Assembly (NCBI GenBank): GCA_964454335.1
Contig: CAYVVT010000016.1
Coordinates: 1-64,000 of the forward strand
Direction of reading: 5' to 3'
DNA: 64,000 nucleotides
Source of the DNA: CAYVVT01 sp964454335
GTDB taxonomy: Bacteria > Fidelibacterota > UBA8477 > JABMPR01
The notes beneath the pieces were generated by a model. The model worked only from the letters and a program-made list of their open reading frames with translations, did no database searches and had not been told where the DNA came from. The first letter of the stretch is position 1; each line of letters begins with the position of its first letter. This document shows, piece by piece, positions 33,864-42,673 of this stretch. The position numbers were made by a program, and so were the translations under genes.

Positions 33864-36833
33864 CTACTTCTGAACAGCGATCTTGATAATGGTGCTCTCC
33901 TCCCGGCCATCCGCCTTCGCCGAGACATTCACCAGATAAATTCCATTTGAGACATCACTCACATCCCATTCCCACTCCTGATAGGTATTCTGCTCAGTGA
34001 CTTCGAGCTCCACCATCTCGACAAGATATCCCGCCAGGCTGAAGATCTCGATCTTCCAGCTTTGGGCCACGCCGATGTTGGAACGTATGACCGTTTGATC
34101 ATTGTATACAGGATTCGGATAGTTGAAGGTCTCACGCTTGCTGATGAGGTAGAAGGGCTGTGAATCCGGATCATGATCAAGCTCAACAATCCGATTCTGG
34201 CCCGCAGCCCCTCTGGAATTCGCCCAGGTCAGTTGTGGAACGCTTACATCACTCGGGGCATATCGGATGATGGAACCTTCATCGAAAATCAGTGTACTCC
34301 ACCGGTTGTAGCTTGCCGATTCCGGCGGGAAGAACAGATCCCGGTCACTGACTGCAGCCTGCGAGGAAGGTCGAATTGATATGCGGTCGGGTAATGCGCC
34401 CTCATGGATTAGAGTACCATTCAGTTCGAAGAGTTGAAATCCTTTCTGACCTCTGATCCAGAGGCTTGGGAGTCCCATCGAATCGAATTGTCCCAGAAGC
34501 GGATTACTGGTGAGACCGTCGTGGTAGACCGGCATGTCGGGTAACGGGATCCCCTGGCGATTCAATATCAGCCAGCGGTCATCATATATGGCAAGGATCT
34601 CAGCCTCACCATCCTGGTCTGGATCCACAGGTAGAAAATAGCGCGGCAGCAGAATATCGATATGGTCTGAACCACCGCTGAGGTCCTTCAGGATCAGGCC
34701 CCCATCCGGAGCTGCGTACAGGATCGAATACTGTCCGACATCCTCCCCATCGTTCCTGATCAGGATTGGTGGCTGGGAATCTGGAGCAAGATCGATCTCT
34801 GAGCCGTCCGGAAGAATCAGTGTCTGGTCATCGGCCAGGATCCTTCCCGTGGGGATCGATTCGTAGAGGTTGATCTGAGTCGGACGCCCCTCGAGCTGTG
34901 TGAGTGAGCCATTGTATTCATTCAGCAGAATGATCCTTCCAGAATCACTAAACGAGGAATACAGCAATGAATCCTGTCCTTCACGTCTGAACATGGCCAC
35001 GGTACCACCCCTGCTGTCCACGATCTCGCTGGACGTTTCGAGATCGAGAAATCTCAGGCCACCACCATGCTGTGTCATCAACCAGGGGTATTCAAAATGG
35101 ATCTCCGGTCCGATGGTGTCCTGCAGAAGATCGCTCCAGGCAAATCCTTCACCAGATGAGCGGATCAATCCTGATCTGTCCTGTTCAAACGGCAGCAACG
35201 AATCCTCTCGTGTGGCCCAGATGATCAGATTGGCCGTCAGATCAAGCTGTTGAAATCCAAGTATAGAGTCGATCCCGGCAGGATTGAGGTAACGGCTGAG
35301 CCCATGAACGAAACTCATGACTGAACCGGGAGCTGAGATATCCGTGATCCAGATATTGGATGACAGCCCTGTATTCGCGTCCGTATTGGGATGCGTGTTG
35401 GGAGTGAATCGGATCAGGCTGTCACCAATGACCGGTTCACCACGGTTCATGTGGAACCAGCCTTCGTTCCCGGCGAACCAGGGATCGAACCACCATCCGG
35501 TTTCAAGATAATCCGCAAACAGCAGTTGGGTCTCGTAGCCCAGATCCTGTGCGCCGTCTGCCTCCTCGAGGTCCACCAGTCGGACCGGACCGCCGTTGGG
35601 ATTGGTCTCCGTAAACTCTGCTGATTCATCGATGTGCCAGATGAGCAGTCCGTTTCCCGGTATACCGGCATCAAGTTCATCAACAGCCATCACCACGCCA
35701 CTGGATCCAACGATCACCGAAACAGTGTCCTGGGCCAGTGAATCGATCCACAATACGTAACCCGGTGCATCAACCAGATTGCGCTGACGGTTCTCTACCA
35801 GGAAGTATTCGTTGCTGGCTATATCGATGCGGATGGGTGACGCCCCGGTTTCAAGACGTACTGTATCTCCAATGGTCGCCAACTCGTAGGAATCCCAACC
35901 CATCAGGATCCTAGTGTATGGATTCGGTAAGGTGGGAACAACCCCATGCCAGTTATTCGAACCCTGGTCCATCAGTCCAAATCCGCCGATACGGCTTCTA
36001 CCCTCCTCAGTATCGTACATGGGTGGCAGGCCCAGATGGAATCCGAGCATCAATGCCATGGTGCCATTCAATGCCACCTGATAGAAACAGGGATCCGTTG
36101 CATCTTCAAATAATGTGCTGGTCTCTGGATACTGCATGAAATTCTGTGATTCAGGGAGGATGATGGCATGATCCAGGATCCCTTCATCTGTGGTGATCTG
36201 GCCATATTCAGCGAAATCATCCTCGTTGAGATAGGCAGAGGGGATATTCCCGGGTGTGGGATCCAGGACGAAGGCGAAATCACCTCCCATACCGGCATGC
36301 ACGACGATGACGGTGTTATAGGCTGAGAAGTCGACATCGTCATCCGCCAGCAGTACGGCATCACGTACCAGATCGATGAGTTTCCGGGTTTCGTCGAATT
36401 CTTCCAGGTATGGATGGTAGAAGAGCATGGCATGATCGAGTTGATAGGCAGCGCCGCTCGCCGGGAAGATGCCTGAGGCTGCCAAATCCACTGTGACACG
36501 ACCTCCGCTTACCCTTTCCCAGTAATTTCCGGCAGCCACCAGATGATCATTGAAGAATTGAACGTTGTGGGGCGGTGGGTCGAGGAACCATTCTTCACAG
36601 ATGATGTCACTGGAGCCCAATCCCAGGAAGCGTCCATCCCCTGCTGTGGCCGGGGAATCATCCTGCTCGAATTCCACCCTTATCAGAGCAATTGACAGAT
36701 CGGTCATTCCAAGTGCAGACATGCTTGAACACAGGACAAGGATTGCAGAGAGGAGGAGCTTGATGCGCGGTTTTACCGGCCGAGTATGACGGCAGGACGA
36801 TACATTCAACTTATTTCGCCAGGCTTGATACAA
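33864..36833 (-). CDS. Secreted M6-peptidase-like protein with T9SS sorting domain
   Basis: This protein of up to 989 aa has an export signal (IKLLLSAILVLCSSMSALG) after a long N-region; the start is uncertain (TTG at 36833 or a later one). The first half resembles M6 (immune inhibitor A-like) peptidases: LGLPPMYDTEEGRSRIGGFGLMDQGSNNWHG and GNGLLIWHIDES. However, the zinc-binding HExxH before LGLP is replaced (MALMLGFH), so it is probably not an active protease. The C-terminus (NYPNPVYNDQTVIRS... GIYLVNVSA.. IIKIAVQK) is a type A T9SS sorting domain, predicting surface delivery. A PorV-family gene lies directly upstream. Confidence 0.8.
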   Translation of the reverse strand: MYQAWRNKLNVSSCRHTRPVKPRIKLLLSAILVLCSSMSALGMTDLSIALIRVEFEQDDSPATAGDGRFLGLGSSDIICEEWFLDPPPHNVQFFNDHLVAAGNYWERVSGGRVTVDLAASGIFPASGAAYQLDHAMLFYHPYLEEFDETRKLIDLVRDAVLLADDDVDFSAYNTVIVVHAGMGGDFAFVLDPTPGNIPSAYLNEDDFAEYGQITTDEGILDHAIILPESQNFMQYPETSTLFEDATDPCFYQVALNGTMALMLGFHLGLPPMYDTEEGRSRIGGFGLMDQGSNNWHGVVPTLPNPYTRILMGWDSYELATIGDTVRLETGASPIRIDIASNEYFLVENRQRNLVDAPGYVLWIDSLAQDTVSVIVGSSGVVMAVDELDAGIPGNGLLIWHIDESAEFTETNPNGGPVRLVDLEEADGAQDLGYETQLLFADYLETGWWFDPWFAGNEGWFHMNRGEPVIGDSLIRFTPNTHPNTDANTGLSSNIWITDISAPGSVMSFVHGLSRYLNPAGIDSILGFQQLDLTANLIIWATREDSLLPFEQDRSGLIRSSGEGFAWSDLLQDTIGPEIHFEYPWLMTQHGGGLRFLDLETSSEIVDSRGGTVAMFRREGQDSLLYSSFSDSGRIILLNEYNGSLTQLEGRPTQINLYESIPTGRILADDQTLILPDGSEIDLAPDSQPPILIRNDGEDVGQYSILYAAPDGGLILKDLSGGSDHIDILLPRYFLPVDPDQDGEAEILAIYDDRWLILNRQGIPLPDMPVYHDGLTSNPLLGQFDSMGLPSLWIRGQKGFQLFELNGTLIHEGALPDRISIRPSSQAAVSDRDLFFPPESASYNRWSTLIFDEGSIIRYAPSDVSVPQLTWANSRGAAGQNRIVELDHDPDSQPFYLISKRETFNYPNPVYNDQTVIRSNIGVAQSWKIEIFSLAGYLVEMVELEVTEQNTYQEWEWDVSDVSNGIYLVNVSAKADGREESTIIKIAVQK

Positions 36834-36902
36834 GCAAGCAACCTCAATGCACCAGAATGTTCAGGGAAATAAATAGAGTTGGTAGAGTTCGTTCCCCACT
36901 CC

Positions 36903-38192
36903 CTAAAATTTCAGCAGGAGTGAAAACCGCATGGTATTGGCAAGCGGATGGTTCTCTTTTTCACTCGTATATCCGAAATCGAACCCATAATTGCCATAGC
37001 GAATACCAGCACCAACAGTGGGTGCGGCGATCTTTCCCTGCCGGTCGTAATAGAAACCAGCTCGGATGGCAAATAGATCATTATACCAGTACTCAACACC
37101 GACATTATGGACCAGGGTTTCCAGTTCCGCAGAGAATTTACGCTCATCTGCATTACCCACTTCAAGGTCGCCTACAGAATTGTAAAGTCCACCTTCGGTT
37201 GCGGTTGTGTCTGCAGCGTAGCCACCAATTTTACGATCACCATCCAGGTCGCGGTCGCCACCAAGATACCAATCATCGAGCCAGCTGGTGAAGAGTCCCT
37301 TATACCAGGGATCGGTATGAGCGATCTCCAGTTGTCCATCGCCGTTGTATTCACCCTCGACGACCTGACCCTGGATGATATAGGAAGTACCAACCTGGTC
37401 ATAACCGCCAACAAATCCGTCACCGTCCCAGTCCATCGCCGGATAGGATCCCACCAGCAGTTTGTTCATGTCGTACACAAGATTGATCTTATTGAATTTG
37501 GAGTCGAATACCCGCAGGTTGAAGCCGGCCTTGAGGTTGGTAGGCATGGGATCGGCCTGATCTTCATCGTTGAATACCACTTTCGGTCCGAGATTGGACA
37601 CCATGAGCCCGATATCCATGCGACCGCCAATGAGTGCGCGACGCAGGTAACCGAAGTCAAATCCAAAGTTGGTGGCAATGGGATTTGTTTCCTCCCCTTC
37701 CACCACGATACCCTTGTCTGCCAGATGCTGATGCAGGATCTTGAAATTGAAACCGACACTCGAATTTTCTCTGAGCAGGGTACTGTAGCTCAGGGCACCA
37801 GCCATGAAATAGGTTGTGAATTCCCCGAGTACATTCCCCTGAGAATCCGTCCAAATCTGTTGTCCGGCGTTCAAATAGATGATATGGGCACCAAATACGC
37901 CCAGGTTCTTCACCGGTACGCGCCCGGCGAGAAAATCGTAATACATGTCGTCAGCCAGACCTGGGAGCCAGTTGACATGCATCCCGGATATCTCATATCC
38001 TTCCTGGAAGCCGAGACCCGCTGGATTCCAATAGCTGGCATAGGAATCATTTGCCAGAGCGACCTGAGCCTCGCCCATACCGCCGGCTCGGGCTCCAGGT
38101 GAGATGAGGAGAAATAGTGCACTCTGGGCCTGGATCATTGCGGTCAGTACCAGGACACCAAGTGCAGTCTTCATCCAATTATTGCGTCTCAT
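36903..38192 (-). CDS. PorV/PorQ-family outer-membrane protein
   Basis: This 429-aa protein has a signal peptide (TALGVLVLTAMIQAQ) and then SPGARAGGMGEAQVALANDSYASYWNPAGLGF, the N-terminal hatch sequence of PorV/PorQ and FadL-like barrels. The rest is a beta-barrel with Gly/aromatic strands, ending LANTMRFSLLLKF (terminal Phe). PorV shuttles T9SS cargo to the attachment complex; the next gene encodes a protein with a T9SS sorting domain. GGATGGAG precedes the ATG. An attenuator-like hairpin ends 20 nt upstream. Confidence 0.85.
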   Translation of the reverse strand: MRRNNWMKTALGVLVLTAMIQAQSALFLLISPGARAGGMGEAQVALANDSYASYWNPAGLGFQEGYEISGMHVNWLPGLADDMYYDFLAGRVPVKNLGVFGAHIIYLNAGQQIWTDSQGNVLGEFTTYFMAGALSYSTLLRENSSVGFNFKILHQHLADKGIVVEGEETNPIATNFGFDFGYLRRALIGGRMDIGLMVSNLGPKVVFNDEDQADPMPTNLKAGFNLRVFDSKFNKINLVYDMNKLLVGSYPAMDWDGDGFVGGYDQVGTSYIIQGQVVEGEYNGDGQLEIAHTDPWYKGLFTSWLDDWYLGGDRDLDGDRKIGGYAADTTATEGGLYNSVGDLEVGNADERKFSAELETLVHNVGVEYWYNDLFAIRAGFYYDRQGKIAAPTVGAGIRYGNYGFDFGYTSEKENHPLANTMRFSLLLKF

Positions 38193-38212
38193 TCACTAAT
38201 CTCCATCCTCAC

Positions 38213-38301
38213 AAAAAAAACCGAATGGACCATGCATCATTCGGTGATAACCTAAAGAAAGTTCATCGCATGGTTCCGAGTTGTCATTCGAGCTTTCGCT
38301 C
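38213..38301 (-). promoter_or_regulatory. Leader with terminator/antiterminator before the PorV-family gene
   Basis: On the minus strand, an 8-bp stem ACCGAATG / CATTCGGT (38220-38245, 10-nt loop) is followed by a T8 tract (38213-38220), a standard intrinsic terminator. It lies only 20 nt before the ATG at 38192, too near for another promoter. An upstream segment (38268-38277, GGAACCATGC) can pair with GCATGGTCC in the terminator loop and 3' arm, and CGAATG (38285-38290) can pair on with CATTCG. That pairing would prevent the terminator. A GAGC-GAAA-GCTC hairpin precedes them (38290-38301). Confidence 0.6.
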
Positions 38302-38357
38302 ATCTAAAAAAACCGGTATCGATGTCTTTCTCTAGCTTCTCCTCATTTAATCGCGCG

Positions 38358-38386
38358 AATATAGCTGTGCACCTATGGTGAATCAA
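38358..38386 (-). promoter_or_regulatory. Sigma-70-type promoter of the PorV-family gene
   Basis: TTGATT (38381-38386) and TATATT (38358-38363) on the minus strand are separated by exactly 17 nt. The predicted start near 38351 gives a 5' leader of about 155-160 nt that contains the terminator described above. Confidence 0.6.
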
Positions 38387-38393
38387 CCGCAAT

Positions 38394-39167
38394 TCATTGA
38401 TAATAAATATCATCCGCGTGGTCCGTCCCTGCACTTTCTACGTTCGAATACTCACCAATGAACTGACGCACCAGCTCATTTTCCGAACGCTTCATCTCTT
38501 CCACGCTGCCCAGAAATGAAAAGTTCCCTTCATTCAGGAGGGCAATCTGGTCAGCAAGATAAAATCCGGTAGGGATGTCATGGGTTACAATGATGCTGGT
38601 CACTTCCAGGTCACGTTGCAGTTTCTTTATCAATTCCGAGATCTGCGCACTTGTGACCGGATCGAGTCCTGTAGTAGGCTCATCATAAAGGATGTATCGC
38701 GGATTCATGGCAACTGCTCGTGCAAGACCGACACGTTTGCGCATTCCCCCACTCAACTCAGCCGGGTACTTCTGGCCCACTTCTGTCAAGCCAACGAGCT
38801 CCAGACAGTGGGTGGTGATCTCATCGAGTTCCGCCTCGGTCATCCGGTTGAAGGTCCGCAAGCCGATACCGACATTATCTGCCACGTTCATGCTGTCAAA
38901 CAGGGCTGCTGATTGGAAAAGCATGCCGAATTTCAGTCTCAGCACATCCATTTCCTGGTTCGTCAGGGTGTTGATATCGTGGTCATCGATGATGATCCTG
39001 CCTTCATCAGGAGCAAGCAGTCTCATGATGAGCTTGAGCAGCACACTTTTGCCCACACCGCTCTTCCCCATGACCACGACACTCTGTCCGTGGGGTATCT
39101 CCATCGATACACCATTCAGGACCACTTGTGATCCGAAGGCTTTGTGGATGTTCTCGATGGTGATCAT
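38394..39167 (-). CDS. MlaF-type ABC transporter ATP-binding protein
   Basis: This 257-aa ATPase has Walker A GKSGVGKSVLLK, FQSAALFDSMNVADNVGIGL (typical of MlaF/Ttg2A), signature LSGGMRKRVGLARA, Walker B ILYDEPTTGLDP and H-loop VTHD. MlaF powers phospholipid transport that keeps outer-membrane asymmetry. The usual permease (MlaE) and MCE protein (MlaD) are not next to it: the upstream gene is nrdR. It is the last gene of a long reverse run. Confidence 0.88.
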   Translation of the reverse strand: MITIENIHKAFGSQVVLNGVSMEIPHGQSVVVMGKSGVGKSVLLKLIMRLLAPDEGRIIIDDHDINTLTNQEMDVLRLKFGMLFQSAALFDSMNVADNVGIGLRTFNRMTEAELDEITTHCLELVGLTEVGQKYPAELSGGMRKRVGLARAVAMNPRYILYDEPTTGLDPVTSAQISELIKKLQRDLEVTSIIVTHDIPTGFYLADQIALLNEGNFSFLGSVEEMKRSENELVRQFIGEYSNVESAGTDHADDIYYQ

Positions 39168-39183
39168 AAGGGAAAATCAGGGA

Positions 39184-39627
39184 TCAGATGTCGTCGAGCT
39201 CAGCTCTGAACTCGCGGACATCTTCAAATTTACGATAGACACTGGCGAACCGGACATATGCAATATCATCAAGGTCTTTGAGATGTTTCATGACGATCTC
39301 ACCAATATCCTTAGCGTGGATCTCAGGTTGGCCCAGATCATTGATATCCATGATGATCTTTTCCACCGTGCTGTTCAGTTGTTCGAGTGAGATGGGACGC
39401 TTGCTGCAGGCAGTGGCCAGGCTCTTAAGTATCTTCTCGCGATCGAAGGGTTCACGGCGCTGGTCGCTCTTGATGACCAGAATTGGCTGTACTTCAACAT
39501 ATTCATAGGTGGTGAAGCGATAACTGCAACCTACGCATTCTCTTCGGCGTCTGATGGCACGACCGTCCTGCGTGTGCCTGGAATCAATGACGCGGGTATC
39601 ACCCTGCTGGCAGCTCGGACAGTTCAT
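39184..39627 (-). CDS. nrdR: Transcriptional repressor NrdR
   Basis: This 147-aa regulator of ribonucleotide reductase genes has a zinc ribbon (MNCPSCQQGDTRVIDSR.. RRRRECVGCSYRFTTYE) and the ATP-cone (LVIKSDQRREPFDREKILKSLATACSKRPIS). RFASVYRKFEDVREF is near the end. Full length. It starts 3 nt after the glyA stop. Confidence 0.97.
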   Translation of the reverse strand: MNCPSCQQGDTRVIDSRHTQDGRAIRRRRECVGCSYRFTTYEYVEVQPILVIKSDQRREPFDREKILKSLATACSKRPISLEQLNSTVEKIIMDINDLGQPEIHAKDIGEIVMKHLKDLDDIAYVRFASVYRKFEDVREFRAELDDI

Positions 39628-39630
39628 CTT

Positions 39631-40926
39631 CTAATCCAGTTCTGTATATAATGGAAAGTCTTTGACCATTTCGGCTACCTTGGCGTTCACCGTAGCGAAT
39701 ATGGCTTCATCATCATGATTGGCGATGACCTTATCCATGAAGCCGGCCACCTCACGCATCTGGTCTTCCCCAAAACCCCTGGTGGTCAACGCTGCCGTAC
39801 CGATCCTGATACCGCTGGTAATCAGGGGGCTGCGCTGGTCAAAGGGAACCATGTTCTTGTTCACCGTCATACCAGCCTCTTCCAGGATGCGCTCGGCCTT
39901 TTTACCGGAGATTCCCTTCTCGGTGAGATCGATGAGCAGCAGGTGGTTATCGGTACCACCCGAGATGAGGTTGAAACCATGCTCAACCAGCGCCTCTCCG
40001 AGCACTCGAGCATTCTTGATGACCTGCTGCGCATAGCTCTTGAAGCCAGGCTGCAGTGCTTCACCGAAGGCGACGGCTTTTGCTGCGATCACATGCATCA
40101 GTGGTCCACCCTGTATCCCGGGCATGACCATTCCATCGAGGAGTTCGCTCATAAGCTTCGTCCGACCACTTTTCGGGGCGACAATACCGAAGGGATTCTC
40201 AAAATCCTGGCCCATCAGGATCAACCCGCCACGAGGTCCCCGGAGGGTCTTATGGGTCGTTGAGGTGACCACATGGCAGTGAGGTAAGGGATCTGGATGC
40301 TCACCAGCTGCGATGAGACCGGCAGGGTGAGCAACATCGGCTACCAGGAACGCACCGACCTCGTCAGCGATCTCCCGGAACAGGGCAAAATCGTAGTGCC
40401 GCGGATAGGCACTTGCACCAGCCATAATGAGCTTGGGTTTGTGCTCAAGTGCTTTACGGCGGAGCTCATCATAATCGATGTGACCCGTATCCTGAGATAC
40501 ACCGTAGCTAACTACATTGTAAAATCTTCCGGAGAAATTCACCGGGCTGCCGTGAGTGAGATGACCCCCGTGTGACAGGTCCATACCCAGGACCGTATCC
40601 CCGGGTTTGATCAGTGTGAAATAGACAGCCATGTTGGCCTGAGAACCGGAATGAGGCTGTACATTTGCGTATTCTGCACCGAAAAGTTCCTTCACTCGAT
40701 CCCGAGCGAGGTCTTCGGCCCGATCCACGGCGTCGCAGCCACCGTAATAGCGTTTCCCGGGATAGCCTTCAGCGTACTTATTTGTCATCACGGAACCGGC
40801 TGCTTCCAGAACGGCACGGCTGACAAAATTCTCCGAGGCGATGAGTTCCAGCGTTCCTGCTTCACGATCACGTTCCTGTAATATCGCCTGATAGATGGAA
40901 GGATCAGAATTCTTCAATATCTGCAT
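39631..40926 (-). CDS. glyA: Serine hydroxymethyltransferase
   Basis: This 431-aa PLP enzyme converts serine and tetrahydrofolate to glycine and methylene-THF. TLELIASENFVSRAVLEAAGS, NKYAEGYPGKRYYGGC, the PLP lysine motif VVTSTTHKTLRGPRGG and IGTAALTTRGF are all seen. Length is normal. It is followed 3 nt later by nrdR and preceded by rpiB. Confidence 0.97.
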   Translation of the reverse strand: MQILKNSDPSIYQAILQERDREAGTLELIASENFVSRAVLEAAGSVMTNKYAEGYPGKRYYGGCDAVDRAEDLARDRVKELFGAEYANVQPHSGSQANMAVYFTLIKPGDTVLGMDLSHGGHLTHGSPVNFSGRFYNVVSYGVSQDTGHIDYDELRRKALEHKPKLIMAGASAYPRHYDFALFREIADEVGAFLVADVAHPAGLIAAGEHPDPLPHCHVVTSTTHKTLRGPRGGLILMGQDFENPFGIVAPKSGRTKLMSELLDGMVMPGIQGGPLMHVIAAKAVAFGEALQPGFKSYAQQVIKNARVLGEALVEHGFNLISGGTDNHLLLIDLTEKGISGKKAERILEEAGMTVNKNMVPFDQRSPLITSGIRIGTAALTTRGFGEDQMREVAGFMDKVIANHDDEAIFATVNAKVAEMVKDFPLYTELD

Positions 40927-40929
40927 AAG

Positions 40930-41370
40930 TCATTCCTCAGGTAGTGTATCAATTTTCTTCACCCGTCGGGCATGCCTGTCGCCGGTCCAATCGGTTTTCA
41001 ACCAGACATCAACGATCTTTTCCATATCTTCCGGTGTCTGTGTCCGGGCACCCATGCAGAGGACGTTGGCATCGTTGTGTTCCCTGCTGAAAACTGCCAG
41101 TTCGACTGATGTACACAGTGCCGCGCGGACAGCATGATAACGATTGGCGGCCATACTCATTCCAAGTCCGGTACCGCATACGAGGATCCCACGATCGACA
41201 TCGCCGGATTGCAATGCACGGGCTACTTTGGCGGCGAAATCAGGATAATCACAGGAATCGACAGAAAAACAGCCCAGATCCTGGGCATGATGCCCCTGAT
41301 TCTCCAAATGCGGGATCAGCCATGCCTTGCTGTTGACGCCGGCATGGTCAAAACCCAACGCGATTTTCAT
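40930..41370 (-). CDS. rpiB: Ribose-5-phosphate isomerase B
   Basis: This 146-aa enzyme interconverts ribose-5-P and ribulose-5-P. MKIALGFDHAGVNSKAWLIPHLEN, GCFSVDSCDYPDFAAKVA, the catalytic-Cys motif ILVCGTGLGMSMAANR and HNDANVLCMGAR are diagnostic of the RpiB/LacAB family. It lies directly before glyA. Confidence 0.96.
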   Translation of the reverse strand: MKIALGFDHAGVNSKAWLIPHLENQGHHAQDLGCFSVDSCDYPDFAAKVARALQSGDVDRGILVCGTGLGMSMAANRYHAVRAALCTSVELAVFSREHNDANVLCMGARTQTPEDMEKIVDVWLKTDWTGDRHARRVKKIDTLPEE

Positions 41371-41386
41371 AATGGTTCTGCGGCGC

Positions 41387-42661
41387 TTAGTCTTTTGGAG
41401 CCGTGACGCTGCGGTTCAGCCAGGTATAGCAATCTTTTTTGGGAGTAGCCTTGCCCTTAACGACGTAATCATCCTTGTTGAAGAACCAGTCACCTTTCTG
41501 TGGGATCCGGGCTTCTTCCATGAACTGGATCTTGGAAATTACCTTGCCGTAACCCATGTCCTTGGCTTTATAAAAATCTTCGTAAGCCATCATATAGACC
41601 AGTTTGTCATCGAAATCCGGGGCAGTCCCTGTGCAGGCAGTTGCAACCGCTTCATAGACTGCCGCGCGATTCGCATAGACGCGGCCATTGTTTGGATCCA
41701 GTTTAACGGCCTTATTCGACCAGCTCATGGCCGTCTTATACTGTCCATCCGAGATGTAGGCTTCCGTGATCTCATAGAACAGGTTCAGATCGTTGGGATC
41801 AACTTCGTTCAGTTTCACCAGCGTATTGATGAGTTTCTTGGTCTGTGCAGTTTCCTTGTATGCCTCAACCAGGTCCTTCATCACTCGGGTCAGTCCGGGA
41901 GAATTATTCAGAATGCCTTCGAGAACACCGATGGCTGAAGTTGTCTCGCCCCTCTCCCTGAGCACCCGGGCATAGTCCTGGGCGGCGGAGACGTTGGACG
42001 GATCCTTCTCGTATTTTGTCTTGAGGAATTCGATGGGATCAAGATCGAGGGCTTCGTAGGCCTGAAGCAGAATATTGCTGACATTCTCGTTGTCAGGCGT
42101 CTGTTCCAGGATCTTGCCGGCCAACTCGAGTACCTCTTCATAGCGATCCCAGGTCAGATAGTCCTCAAGCAGTTCTTCGGCAATGGACAGGTCCTCTGGA
42201 AACTGAGCGAACATCGCTTCCTTGGTGCTGATCACACCTTCATCATCATCCATCGTTTTAAGTGTGAATATCTTGCTTTCCCACAGATACCGGTAATCAG
42301 GAATCATACCTATACCCTCATCAAAATAGATGATGGCTGAATCCGGATGGCCCAGTTCGCGGTAGCAATTGGCCATGAATACGTATACATCGCGTGCCAT
42401 TTCTTCGTCCACGCACATATAGTCGAAAAGGCGCTTGTAATTGGTCAGAGCATCAGCCCAGGCCTTGTTCTTATAATATTCAGTAGCAAAGCTCAGGTGC
42501 TTCATGCAATAGCGCATGTTAGCCTTGCGGATCGAATCGATCCTGGCCTTCTCGACGGCAGCGAGCTCTTCAGGTGTCGGCCCAGGTGGTACACAGGCCG
42601 ATACGACCAGACCCATCAGCATGACGGTTACGATGATGATTGCGCTTATGCGTGCTCTCAT
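41387..42661 (-). CDS. TPR-repeat lipoprotein
   Basis: This 424-aa protein has a lipoprotein signal (VTVMLMGLVVSACVPP). Tetratricopeptide-type helices follow: FATEYYKNKAWADALTNYKRLF, DVYVFMANCYRELGHPDSAIIYFDEG, LFYEITEAYISDGQYKTAMSWSNKAVKLDPNNGRVYANRAAVYEA. It is probably attached to the outer membrane and acts through protein contacts. It lies 12 nt after the stop of an outer-membrane protein gene. The function is unknown. Confidence 0.85.
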   Translation of the reverse strand: MRARISAIIIVTVMLMGLVVSACVPPGPTPEELAAVEKARIDSIRKANMRYCMKHLSFATEYYKNKAWADALTNYKRLFDYMCVDEEMARDVYVFMANCYRELGHPDSAIIYFDEGIGMIPDYRYLWESKIFTLKTMDDDEGVISTKEAMFAQFPEDLSIAEELLEDYLTWDRYEEVLELAGKILEQTPDNENVSNILLQAYEALDLDPIEFLKTKYEKDPSNVSAAQDYARVLRERGETTSAIGVLEGILNNSPGLTRVMKDLVEAYKETAQTKKLINTLVKLNEVDPNDLNLFYEITEAYISDGQYKTAMSWSNKAVKLDPNNGRVYANRAAVYEAVATACTGTAPDFDDKLVYMMAYEDFYKAKDMGYGKVISKIQFMEEARIPQKGDWFFNKDDYVVKGKATPKKDCYTWLNRSVTAPKD

Positions 42662-42673
42662 TACAAGATCCCC

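Noticed and set aside
37107..38102. 331-aa forward frame
   Set aside because: It is antisense to the PorV-family gene, which has a signal peptide, a ribosome site and recognisable family sequence. Long antisense frames are expected in this composition.
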